A DNA stretch of 12,584 nucleotides from an uncultured Opitutaceae bacterium. GTDB taxonomy: Bacteria; Verrucomicrobiota; Verrucomicrobiia; Opitutales; Opitutaceae. The notes under the pieces are model-generated. The model was not told where the DNA came from. It worked only from the letters and a program-made list of their open reading frames with translations, and searched no databases. Below, in pieces: positions 5,454 through 12,263 of this stretch. The translations under genes and the position numbers were made by a program. The stretch is from contig CAKZMS010000412.1 in assembly GCA_937128785.1 (NCBI GenBank), forward strand, positions 1 through 12,584. Direction: 5' to 3'. How positions within the stretch are numbered: position 1 is the stretch's first letter; every line of letters begins with the position of its first letter.

Positions 5454-7330
5454 TTGAGTAGGGAGGGTAGCGTGGTCGTCAGAGCTGGCCAGTAGGTGAT
5501 GATCACCACCACCACGAACTGCAGACCGAAGTAGGGTAAGGAGGATTTAAGGACTTCAGTCATCGGTTTATTGAAGCGGTAGGAGGAAATGAACAGGTTC
5601 ATGCCCACGGGCGGGGTCAGGAAACCGAGGCCGAGATTGGCGAGGAAGAGCACTCCCAAATGAATCGGGTCTATCCCGTAGGCGATGCCCAGGGGAACCA
5701 ATAGCGGGACCACGATGATGATCGCGGAAAACACATCCATCATGCAGCCAAGCAGCAGCAGGATCACGATGAGACAGGCCAAGAACACGAACTTGGAACT
5801 CACGTGCGTCGTGACGAAGTCCACCAGCAGCGATGGAATCTGAGCATCGACCAGATAGTTGGTCAGACCCTGGGCTACACCCAAAATCAAGAGCACCCCG
5901 CCGATGAGCAGACCGCATTCCCTCATCACACCTACGAGCTTCTTGATACTCAGGTCCCGGTAGGCGGCGGTTTCGATGATCAACGCATAGAGAGCCGTAA
6001 GAGCCGCCGCTTCGACCGGTGTCGCCAACCCCGAGAAGATGCCACCCAGGCTGACTACCGGGATGAGCAATTCCCACTTGGCATCCCAAAATGCCGCCCA
6101 GGCTTCCGGCCCGTCAAAGGACCATTTGGTTTCAGTCCGTTCGGCTGCAGGTCGGGTCCAAGTCGCCCAAGCAATCACTGCACCCGCCAACGCCAATCCC
6201 GGCCCAACACCACCGAGGAACATCGCTTGGATCTCCACCTGCGCGACGATCGCATAAAGGATCAAGGGCAGACACGGCGCGAAGAGCATGCCAATCGACC
6301 CGGCGCCCGTGAGCATACCAATTGACGCCTTTTCACTGTAACGCGCTTCCGTCAGGAACGGGACGATCAATCCGCCGAGCGCCAAAATGGTGACACCTGA
6401 GGCGCCGGTCAGCGATGTGAAGAACGCACAGGCCAACACGGTGACGATGGCTGGGCCGGCTTTGAGATCGCCCGTGAGCGCCTTGAGCAACCGCACCATC
6501 CGCCGCGAAGTGCCGCCTTCCGCCAAAAAATAACCCGCCAACGTGAACAACGGCAGCGCCGGAATCGTCGGGTTGGTCGACAGGCTGTAGTGGGACAACG
6601 CCACCGACTCCAACGGGTTCCACGAACCCCAAAACAGAAACACCGCCGCGCCGCCCAGCAGCGTGAAAATCGGCGCTCCCAGCACCGCACTGATCCCCAC
6701 CGCCACGAGCAACACGATTGCCGGGGTCCAGGTCTCCGGTTCCACCGCAAATCTCAGCACATACCAAACAATCGCCCCAGCCACCGCCGCTGCCACCAAT
6801 CGCAACCACCACTCCCGCCCGATGTGCCGGACCAATCGTAGCGCGACTAACCCGAAGCCGATGACCAACGCCAACTGCGCCACCCAAACCGGCACGCCAT
6901 AGGCGATGATTTTGCCGCCTTCCTTCTCGAAAAGCATGAACTTCCAGCCAGCCCAGGCCAACAGCACCGAAACGCTCACCGCCAACCCCACGCGCCAAAT
7001 CTCGCACAACCATCCCCACGGCGCCGGCAGTTTGGCAAAGCCCTGCGACAAGGTCAGCAGTCGTGCTTCCCGAGCCGCTACCGCTCCACCCAACATGCTC
7101 ACCAGCAACGTGAAGTGTTGCGTCATGGCATTTCCACCCACCAGCCCGGACTCGAAAAACGTCCGCAGCACCATCTCCCACAGCGGAACGATCAGAATGC
7201 CCGCCAGCGCCAGCGCCAACAGGGCATCTTCTCCCCCATGGAGGATGCGCCAAATCTTCGGCTTGTCGGGTTCCGCTTCTGCGGCACCCAGGACTACTTC
7301 GGCCGCGCCTTTTTCGTCAGCTGCCGGCAT
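5438..7330 (-). CDS. TRAP transporter fused permease, DctQ-DctM (TatQM-type)
   Basis: A 630-residue inner-membrane protein joining both membrane subunits of a TRAP transporter. Residues about 28-185 form the small DctQ part, with four predicted membrane segments including GILIVPLWEMVLRTFF. A linker with one or two extra helices follows. Residues about 200-622 form the large DctM part, with the conserved GYFLAEGG, SLTGASGVTILALGGLIVP and the late LGFLTPPVGMNLFISS. DctM carries the solute with cotransported ions, usually sodium. The ATG at 7330 overlaps the stop of the binding-protein gene by 14 bases, which points to translational coupling. The last residues, NGVRS, and the stop are encoded in a repeat copy linked to the nearby transposase; the sequence before them already reaches the normal DctM end. 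Fused QM permeases are typical of TPAT-type systems. Confidence 0.93.
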   Translation of the reverse strand: MPAADEKGAAEVVLGAAEAEPDKPKIWRILHGGEDALLALALAGILIVPLWEMVLRTFFESGLVGGNAMTQHFTLLVSMLGGAVAAREARLLTLSQGFAKLPAPWGWLCEIWRVGLAVSVSVLLAWAGWKFMLFEKEGGKIIAYGVPVWVAQLALVIGFGLVALRLVRHIGREWWLRLVAAAVAGAIVWYVLRFAVEPETWTPAIVLLVAVGISAVLGAPIFTLLGGAAVFLFWGSWNPLESVALSHYSLSTNPTIPALPLFTLAGYFLAEGGTSRRMVRLLKALTGDLKAGPAIVTVLACAFFTSLTGASGVTILALGGLIVPFLTEARYSEKASIGMLTGAGSIGMLFAPCLPLILYAIVAQVEIQAMFLGGVGPGLALAGAVIAWATWTRPAAERTETKWSFDGPEAWAAFWDAKWELLIPVVSLGGIFSGLATPVEAAALTALYALIIETAAYRDLSIKKLVGVMRECGLLIGGVLLILGVAQGLTNYLVDAQIPSLLVDFVTTHVSSKFVFLACLIVILLLLGCMMDVFSAIIIVVPLLVPLGIAYGIDPIHLGVLFLANLGLGFLTPPVGMNLFISSYRFNKPMTEVLKSSLPYFGLQFVVVVIITYWPALTTTLPSLLNGVRS

Positions 7331-8348
7331 TCGCTTGGGAGGCGCGATACTCCTCCAACAGCCTCATGATTTCATCGAACTCCTCCACCGGAACCACGCC
7401 ACCGCGAATCTGCGGATGCAGCCCGACGCCAAACTCAGTCCATTCATCCAGAAGCTCTCCATCAACCGTCTGCACCTCCAGCCCGCGCTTCACCATGGCA
7501 TCGATGGACTCCTGCATCTCCGCTCGGGCTCGCTCGGTGAGCTGCGCGCACGCCTCCGTCGCGCTGGAGAGCACCACCTCTTGCTGCGCTTCAGTCAGGC
7601 GCTCCCACATCTTTTCGCTCATCACAATCGCGCCGGATAGCGGCAACCAATTCACGTCCAGCATATGGGGAGCGGGTTGGTAAAACTGGGCCGCCAGCGC
7701 GTAGATCGGGGGCGCCGGGGCGATGTTCACCAAACCGGTCTGCAAACTCACCAACACGTCGGTCGGCTCGAGTTCGACCGGCTGGGTGCCAATCGAACGG
7801 GCGATCTCCATCGTCCCCGGGCTGCCCGGCACGATGAACACTTTGCCACCCTTCATATCCGAGGGTCGCTCGATTCGCTCTTTGGAGAAAATCTTCACCC
7901 ACCCGGTGTCAAACCACCCCAAGACGACAAATCCCTTCTCCCGGAGCACTTGCGCATATTTCGGTCCCAACCGATCGCGCACGTAGTCGACTTCCGCATA
8001 AGACTGGTAGGCCACGGGAATATTCTGCAGTCCACTCACGCGGTCATCAATTTCGGTCAGACCTGACGTCGTGAGTAATCCCGCCTGCAATTGCCCGAGA
8101 CCCATCCGCCGCACCACGTCACCCTCACCGCCCATTGTGCCATCGGTGAAAATCGTCAGCCGCACGCCCCCGTCCGGCGCGCTCCGCCAGGCCTGCCCCA
8201 TCTCCTGCAAAATGAGGTGAAAGGACGTTCCCTTCGGGGCGAGCGTCGCGAGTTTGACTCGAGCCTGCCGGGCTTCGGCCGTCGAAAGTATCCCCGCTAG
8301 GGCGAAGACAGCGGCCAGAAAAAGACGAGATGGATTACAAAGCTTCAT
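7317..8348 (-). CDS. TRAP transporter solute-binding protein, DctP family (TatP-type)
   Basis: A periplasmic solute-binding protein of 343 residues from ATG 8348; an upstream ATG at 8426 would run into the preceding gene and lacks a signal peptide at its front. Residues 1-26 are a Sec signal (basic start, LFLAAVFALAGIL) ending at about AEA. The mature part begins VKLATLAPKGTSFHLILQEMGQAW and has the DctP pattern: FTDGTMGGEGDVVRRMGLGQLQ, FGWFDTG-like VLGWFDTGW, and VELEPTDVLVSLQTGLVN. The position that in classical DctP proteins holds the carboxylate-binding arginine (R-x-P before the hinge) reads KVFIVPGSP here, with no arginine. This fits a TatP partner of a TatT lipoprotein more than a sialic-acid or C4-dicarboxylate binder. 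It lies 19 bases after tatT and overlaps the permease start. The family is sure; the ligand is unknown. Confidence 0.92.
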   Translation of the reverse strand: MKLCNPSRLFLAAVFALAGILSTAEARQARVKLATLAPKGTSFHLILQEMGQAWRSAPDGGVRLTIFTDGTMGGEGDVVRRMGLGQLQAGLLTTSGLTEIDDRVSGLQNIPVAYQSYAEVDYVRDRLGPKYAQVLREKGFVVLGWFDTGWVKIFSKERIERPSDMKGGKVFIVPGSPGTMEIARSIGTQPVELEPTDVLVSLQTGLVNIAPAPPIYALAAQFYQPAPHMLDVNWLPLSGAIVMSEKMWERLTEAQQEVVLSSATEACAQLTERARAEMQESIDAMVKRGLEVQTVDGELLDEWTEFGVGLHPQIRGGVVPVEEFDEIMRLLEEYRASQANAGS

Positions 8349-8367
8349 GCGTCGATCTACAGTGGGA

Positions 8368-9309
8368 TCATTCGAGGAACAGATCGTCAACCCGGTCGAG
8401 CTGCCATTCTGCTCGCCGCTGCGCAATGAGGATCGCCAATCGATTGTCCGGATAAAGATCCGGATCCACCGCCAGCGCTTGGTTCATCAGCTCTGCAAAC
8501 TGAACTCGGTTCTGGTCCTGCACACTGATCGCCTCTGCCAGACTCACGTGAACGCTCGCGCTGGCTCCTCCCGCGATGCGGACGGCCTCATCATAGTGCA
8601 TCAATACATCCCGTCGGATCGCATCAGGGTCACCCGTTCCGGCAGCTTTGAGCGTAATCAAGAGCTCATGGATGGCGCCTAGGTTCCAATCTGGATCGAG
8701 CACCAAGGCCCGTTCCCCCAGCGCTTCCACCGCCGGCAATTGGGCCAACAACTCCGGATTGGTGCGGCTCAACGAAATCGCCGAACCCAATCCCGCCGCC
8801 GTCCAGTAGGCCAACTCCGCATCGGCAACCTGCAGCCGATCGGCGGCCAGGATGGGATCACGGGCAAACTCCTCCGCAAACCCCGGATACCGGGACTCGA
8901 GCCCCTTCAAGCCATAGTGGTAAGCCCGGAGGTAAAAAGCCACCGCCCGTTCATACTGAATCTGGGCGGCAAAAAAATCCTCGTCTTCAATGAAATTGGC
9001 GGGCTGCTCCACCCATCCCTTGGCATACTGCGTGAATCCCGAAGACGCGGCCATGAGCAGGTCCGGGTTGTCGGGCTGGGCACTTAAGAGTGACTCCACC
9101 AATTTTAACGAAAACGGAATCGCCTGTCCCGCGAACTCGATATCGGCCTCCTGCGCAAACGCACTGCCCGAGCCCTCCGCCAACGATGAGGCGATTTCCT
9201 TGATCGCAAAGTTCTTCACCGAACAACCGGCCAAGCAGACCACCATCAGCAAACCGAATACTGCATGCACTTGTTTCGAGCGAAACGCTGAGGCCGTTCT
9301 AAAACTCAT
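8368..9309 (-). CDS. TatT: TPR lipoprotein of a TRAP transporter (TPAT)
   Basis: A 313-residue lipoprotein with the lipobox LAGC ending at C29 after a hydrophobic run (AVFGLLMVVCLAG). The body is all-helical and reads like the TatT family known from Treponema pallidum Tp0956: ALPFSLKLVESLL-like IPFSLKLVESLLSAQPDNPDLL, then SSGFTQYAKGWVEQPA, FFAAQIQYERAVAFYLRAYHYGL, and a later YWTAAGLGSAISL. The family has hidden TPR motifs, forms trimers and binds its partner TatP; the pore through TatT has been proposed to hand a hydrophobic solute to TatP. Downstream come the binding protein and the QM permease in the same direction, so this is the first gene of the transporter operon. The chosen ATG at 9309 has no strong ribosome site. 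The identification rests on sequence pattern together with the three-gene context. Confidence 0.88.
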   Translation of the reverse strand: MSFRTASAFRSKQVHAVFGLLMVVCLAGCSVKNFAIKEIASSLAEGSGSAFAQEADIEFAGQAIPFSLKLVESLLSAQPDNPDLLMAASSGFTQYAKGWVEQPANFIEDEDFFAAQIQYERAVAFYLRAYHYGLKGLESRYPGFAEEFARDPILAADRLQVADAELAYWTAAGLGSAISLSRTNPELLAQLPAVEALGERALVLDPDWNLGAIHELLITLKAAGTGDPDAIRRDVLMHYDEAVRIAGGASASVHVSLAEAISVQDQNRVQFAELMNQALAVDPDLYPDNRLAILIAQRRAEWQLDRVDDLFLE

Positions 9310-9389
9310 TGCGACAAGGGTTGATGAAAAACTGACCGAGGTCCAAGGCCGTTCTGCGGAGACTCCGACCGGCGCCGGGGCCGGGAAAT

Positions 9390-9800
9390 TCAGCTCGCGA
9401 TGGTCATGCAGGTGGAAGTGCCCGTGGCGACGAGCTTGCCGCGCGCATCGTGGATCTCACAATCGAGGAAGCCGATGCGGAGGCCGCGTTGCACGATCCG
9501 CGCGGTCGCCAGGATGCGACCGATCTTCACCGGGCGCATGAAATTCACCTTCAACTCGATCGTCGAAAAATCCTCCTCGTCCAACAGGACACGACCGTAA
9601 GCCGTGCCCATGGCGGCGTCGGCCAACGCACTGATGACCCCACCATGCACCCGTCCCATGGGATTGGCGTGCTTTTCCCCCGCTTCCAGCGCGACCAATG
9701 TCTTGCCGTCGCCCTTTTCCGGGGCGACTTCGAACCCAATCAATCGGGATATGGGCGCTTCACTAAAACGATCGGGCGTGGAATCGGCCGGAGATGACAT
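9390..9800 (-). CDS. PaaI-like hotdog-fold thioesterase
   Basis: A 136-residue protein of the 4HBT/PaaI group, which hydrolyses acyl-CoA or aryl-acyl-CoA thioesters in the cytoplasm. The active-site region is clear: NPMGRVHGGVISALADAAMG, with the HGG at residues 52-54 and D61 as the likely catalytic acid. It is followed by the hotdog sheet strands STIELKVNFMRPVKIGRILATARIVQRG and a final LVATGTSTCMTIAS. The length is typical. The ATG at 9800 gives a short disordered leader. It is 80 bases upstream of tatT on the same strand, so it could be the first gene of the transporter transcript or have its own promoter in the repeat-rich spacer. The class is well supported; the acyl substrate is not readable. 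Confidence 0.9.
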   Translation of the reverse strand: MSSPADSTPDRFSEAPISRLIGFEVAPEKGDGKTLVALEAGEKHANPMGRVHGGVISALADAAMGTAYGRVLLDEEDFSTIELKVNFMRPVKIGRILATARIVQRGLRIGFLDCEIHDARGKLVATGTSTCMTIAS

Positions 9801-9859
9801 GGACTCAACGGGCGTGGGTTTGGGCAGGACGCAAGTCGAACAGGGGGAATCGGAGGATC

Positions 9860-9907
9860 GGCCGTCAGCCCGCTGGTTTCACCACGAAGGACACGAAGAT
9901 CACGAAG
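9860..9907 (+). repeat. Intergenic repeat module: GGCCGTCAGC plus tandem CACGAAG units
   Basis: GGCCGTCAGCCCGCTGGTTT is followed by CCACGAAGGACACGAAG and a further CACGAAG, giving three CACGAAG copies at roughly 9-base spacing. The same two modules recur at 12343-12380 and in part at 12429-12480. Such dispersed repeats are familiar from Opitutae genomes (recalled, not searched). Confidence 0.75.
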
Positions 9908-10043
9908 CGACAGCATTCAAACGGGGGCCTTTCAGTTTTGGGTGCTTCGTGGTTGGTTTGCTGGGAGGCAGGTGGCGGACGACACGGAGAAGCTGTCTCG
10001 TAGCCGACCCAACTCTAACGATGAAACCCGCGACTAGCCGAAC

Positions 10044-10064
10044 GGTCGGGCGTAAAGCCCGACC
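10044..10064 (+). repeat. REP-like hairpin 1
   Basis: Perfect 8-bp stem GGTCGGGC / GCCCGACC around the 5-base loop GTAAA. No T run follows on either strand, so it is not a classical terminator. It is an inverted-orientation relative of the hairpin at 10097-10115. Confidence 0.8.
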
Positions 10065-10096
10065 CACCTTGGAACGGCGCTAATGTGGACATGTGG

Positions 10097-10115
10097 GTTG
10101 GGCTTTATGCCCAAC
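10097..10115 (+). repeat. REP-like hairpin 2
   Basis: Perfect 7-bp stem GTTGGGC / GCCCAAC around the loop TTTAT. Compared with the reverse complement of hairpin 1, one C-G stem pair has become T-A, a compensatory change. It lies about 70 bases downstream of the CBM9-like gene and could help end that transcript or stabilise its mRNA. Confidence 0.8.
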
Positions 10116-10185
10116 AGTTTCACCCTAGTGGCGGTTGTCTCCGTATCGTCCGCACCGTGCCTCTTCAAACGGCCCCACACCGCCC

Positions 10186-10947
10186 CTACTCCACGAATTC
10201 GAGCAGGCCAAACGTGATCGGGTCATGCACTTCTCGGGATCCTTCAGGGAGGGGAAACAGGGTCGACCATACCCGGCGGCCGATCTCGGGATCATTGCGT
10301 TCCTGCCGCAGTGCCTGAAACGCCCATCGATTGCCCGGCTCGATCGGGCTGAACTTTTCGATGCCGAGGAAAAGCGCCCGCGGAATGGCGAACTCCATGG
10401 TCCATCCGCGATCGATGTCGGAGTTGTCGTTGAGCGTGCCATCGAGCACCACGGCGACGGCAAAGTCCGGGTCGTAGGATTTTACCGAGGCGGATTGTCC
10501 GCCGGAAAGATTGGTGATGAAGACAAAGTCGTTGGCGACGGAGTTCAGGTTGACCTCAAAGCCCAAATGGAAGTCGAGCGGCGCATCAGCTGGGATCACA
10601 AAAAACTCTGCACAGTCATCCATGAATGTGGGTCCATTCCGCTCGGTGATGGCCGACTGGAGATAGCGATCCTGACTCTCGAAGAGCAGGTAGATATGCT
10701 CCTCATCCCATAACATTCGGAAAACCGTGTCCTGCCGATCGGACGGCAATTCCACGCCGTGGAAATGCCCCAGCAATCGAGCCTCCGCCCGACCCCAAGC
10801 CTCCTCACGAACCCCGTCGATAACCATCGGAACGGGCGATTTCACCGTCCGATAGATATCATTCTTCGCCGCCCAGTCACCCTCCCCTGCTGAAGCACTG
10901 ATGCAGGCCGAGAGAAGGATGAACGAAAGAAGAATTCGCTGAAACAT
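10186..10947 (-). CDS. Exported CBM9-like (carbohydrate-binding family 9-like) domain protein
   Basis: A 253-residue protein from ATG 10947; an ATG at 11004 would add 19 residues before the signal and is less likely. The N-terminus MFQRILLSFILLSACISASA is an export signal. It can be cleaved after ASA or, because LSAC matches a lipobox at C15, be lipidated; I cannot decide. The rest is one CBM9-like beta-sandwich domain: VIDGVREEAWGRAE, FRMLWDEEHIYLLFESQD, DDCAEFFVIP, FEVNLNSVANDFVF and the later GWTMEFAIPRALF. Domains of this kind occur in polysaccharide-degrading and surface proteins and may bind sugars or serve as a structural domain. No catalytic module is attached. It is transcribed away from the SnoaL-like gene across a 215-base divergent spacer. 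Confidence 0.85.
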   Translation of the reverse strand: MFQRILLSFILLSACISASAGEGDWAAKNDIYRTVKSPVPMVIDGVREEAWGRAEARLLGHFHGVELPSDRQDTVFRMLWDEEHIYLLFESQDRYLQSAITERNGPTFMDDCAEFFVIPADAPLDFHLGFEVNLNSVANDFVFITNLSGGQSASVKSYDPDFAVAVVLDGTLNDNSDIDRGWTMEFAIPRALFLGIEKFSPIEPGNRWAFQALRQERNDPEIGRRVWSTLFPLPEGSREVHDPITFGLLEFVE

Positions 10948-11162
10948 TGGGGAATTAGGCCACCAATAAGCCAACGTATCGAACAAAACCCGGTAGGCTC
11001 TCATCGCCGACCTTAAAGCCTCAAAACATTGAGGTTAAGCGTTTGACCCCTTCGACTACTTTATCGAAGACAAGCGGTCTCACCCATCCATTTGGACGCT
11101 GGCGTATGATGTTGAGTATTCTGGCCATGGAGGAAGTTCAGCTAATCGGATAGTCTGGTGGC
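10948..11162. promoter_or_regulatory. Divergent spacer between the CBM9-like and SnoaL-like genes
   Basis: This 215-base region must hold the promoters of two genes running apart. It contains two imperfect palindromes (11012-11039 and 11050-11069), either of which could be an operator or a short hairpin. Near 11111-11147 it resembles the start of the RAYT gene. No confident -35/-10 pair is visible. The SnoaL-like start at 11163 is preceded by GGTGG at 11156-11160, a weak ribosome site. Confidence 0.45.
11012..11039 (+). repeat. Imperfect palindrome in a divergent promoter region
   Basis: CCTCAA and TTGAGG pair around AACA, and the pairing continues as CTTAA with TTAAG after a two-base bulge. 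A second, shorter palindrome CTTCGA...TCGAAG lies at 11050-11069. A transcription-factor operator is possible; so is chance. Confidence 0.4.
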
Positions 11163-11636
11163 ATGAACCCAACTCATTCCCTCCACCACCCTTCCTCAAA
11201 CCCCGTCTCCGCCACGGACTCCCATCCGCCACCCGTTGTGCGGAACTTCCTCGACACGGTATTCAACCAAGGCGACCTGTCGCAGTTGGAAACCTTCATT
11301 GATCCCACCTATCGCTACAGCTCGCCGACAGAGGAGATTATCGGGATCGACGCCTTGCGCGGCTTCATCAGCGCGCTCCGGAACGCGTTTCCTGATATGC
11401 GCGTCAATGTCACCGACCATATCGGCGATGGCCCGAAGGTCTGCACCCGCGTGACCCTGACCGGCACCCAACTGGGTGAATTCGAAGGCATTCCTGCCAC
11501 CGGCCGCTCGATCAAGATCGACGGCGTCATCATCAGCGAACTGGCGGATGGTCGCATCGCCCGGGAATGGGAACTGCTCGACCAGTATGCCATGCTCCAG
11601 CAGCTGGGTATTTTGCCAGAGGAGTCCACCGCCTGA
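11163..11636 (+). CDS. SnoaL-like protein (ester cyclase / NTF2-like fold)
   Basis: A 157-residue protein with the NTF2-like cone fold of the SnoaL group. After a proline- and histidine-rich leader of about 22 residues it reads VVRNFLDTVFNQGDLSQLETFIDPTYRYSS, then GIDALRGFISALRNAFPDMRVNVTDHIGDG and the core GEFEGIPATGRSIKIDGVIISELADGRIAREWELLDQYAMLQQLGIL. This last part is the most diagnostic section: in the family it carries the conserved G(I)P(A/P)TG and the closing W/D-x-x-x-L-x-QLG. The group includes polyketide cyclases, but most genomic copies are uncharacterised, so no reaction can be assigned. There is no signal peptide. It converges on the kinase gene, with nine bases between the two stop codons and no obvious terminator hairpin. 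Confidence 0.88.
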   Translation: MNPTHSLHHPSSNPVSATDSHPPPVVRNFLDTVFNQGDLSQLETFIDPTYRYSSPTEEIIGIDALRGFISALRNAFPDMRVNVTDHIGDGPKVCTRVTLTGTQLGEFEGIPATGRSIKIDGVIISELADGRIAREWELLDQYAMLQQLGILPEESTA

Positions 11637-11645
11637 CCGATGGGT

Positions 11646-12263
11646 TCACCGGAGCTCGTCAAGGCGGGTCATGATTGCCGCCACCGAGGTTCTCAGATCC
11701 GCCGTGCCTTCAAACCGCAGCGTGGCCGCGGCGGCGGAGGGGCGAATGTAGCGCTCCACCGCCGGCTGCACCGTGGTGCGGAATTGAGATACCACGGACT
11801 CCCGGGTCCTCCCTCGCTCTTCCACGTCGCGCTGGATACGGCGGGCGAGCGCGGTGTCATCGTCGATGTCGATAAAGACTCCCACATCAATCAACGGGAG
11901 CAGCGTGGGGTAACACAGCGCGAACAGTCCCTCCAGGATGATGAAGGGGGCGGGCGAGATCGTGGACGTTGCCTCGCTGCGGAGATGGACCGTGAAATCG
12001 TATTGGGGAATGACCACAGGCTCGCCGCGTTTCAGTTGCGCCACGTGTTCCACCAGGAGTTCGCTTTCCCAGGCGTCGGGACAGTCAAAGTCCTGCCGCG
12101 CTCGCTCGGCGGGCGATAGATGGCGCAGATCCCGATAGTAGTGGTCGAGCGCGATGCTCTGACACTGCGACTCGCCGAGCGCAGTCACCAGCGCCTCCGC
12201 CACACAGGACTTTCCCGAACAGGAGGGCCCGGCAACCGCGATGATCTGGGGTGAGGTCTGCAT
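11646..12263 (-). CDS. udk: Uridine kinase-like P-loop kinase (Udk family)
   Basis: A 205-residue cytoplasmic kinase that in this family phosphorylates uridine and cytidine at the 5' position with ATP or GTP, for pyrimidine salvage. The P-loop is GPSCSGKS (residues 12-19). D40 in ALDHYYRDL takes the place of the catalytic aspartate of DSFYRDL. The segments DFDCPDAWE, PQYDFTVHLR and FIILEGLFAL match the nucleoside site and the Walker B area. The DIDDDTALARRIQRDVEERGRT segment is the lid with its arginines. The length fits Udk (about 210). Related P-loop kinases such as phosphoribulokinase share the fold but have different central motifs, so a uridine kinase is preferred without certainty about the substrate. 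The ATG at 12263 lacks a clear ribosome site. Upstream is a repeat-rich spacer. Confidence 0.88.
   Translation of the reverse strand: MQTSPQIIAVAGPSCSGKSCVAEALVTALGESQCQSIALDHYYRDLRHLSPAERARQDFDCPDAWESELLVEHVAQLKRGEPVVIPQYDFTVHLRSEATSTISPAPFIILEGLFALCYPTLLPLIDVGVFIDIDDDTALARRIQRDVEERGRTRESVVSQFRTTVQPAVERYIRPSAAAATLRFEGTADLRTSVAAIMTRLDELR

Larger units (their letters stand above)
9801..10185. other. Repeat-rich spacer upstream of the thioesterase gene
   Basis: These 385 bases hold no convincing gene. They contain a CCACGAAG-type short repeat (9860-9907), two related hairpins in opposite orientation (10044-10064 and 10097-10115), and, near 9801, the likely leader of the thioesterase transcript. 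Short frames here consist of repeat sequence with no protein pattern. No clear -35/-10 pair can be picked by eye. Confidence 0.6.

Noticed and set aside
6333..7253. A 306-codon minus-strand frame inside the TRAP permease gene
   Set aside because: It is a glycine- and arginine-rich out-of-frame shadow of the permease, with no membrane or domain pattern of its own.
9604..10083. A plus-strand frame of 159 codons across the thioesterase start and the repeat spacer
   Set aside because: It crosses the antisense of a good gene and then reads through repeat DNA; no protein pattern is present.
10097..10115. A rho-independent terminator for the CBM9-like gene
   Set aside because: The stem is good but no run of T follows on the minus strand, and a related hairpin lies beside it in inverted orientation, so a REP-type repeat explains it better.
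11040..11160. A small internally deleted (MITE-like) copy of the RAYT element, suggested by TGACCCC at 11044 plus the RAYT-like start at 11128
   Set aside because: The GGGGTCA/TGACCCC piece is in the wrong orientation relative to the start-like segment, and no repeat end lies upstream of that start.
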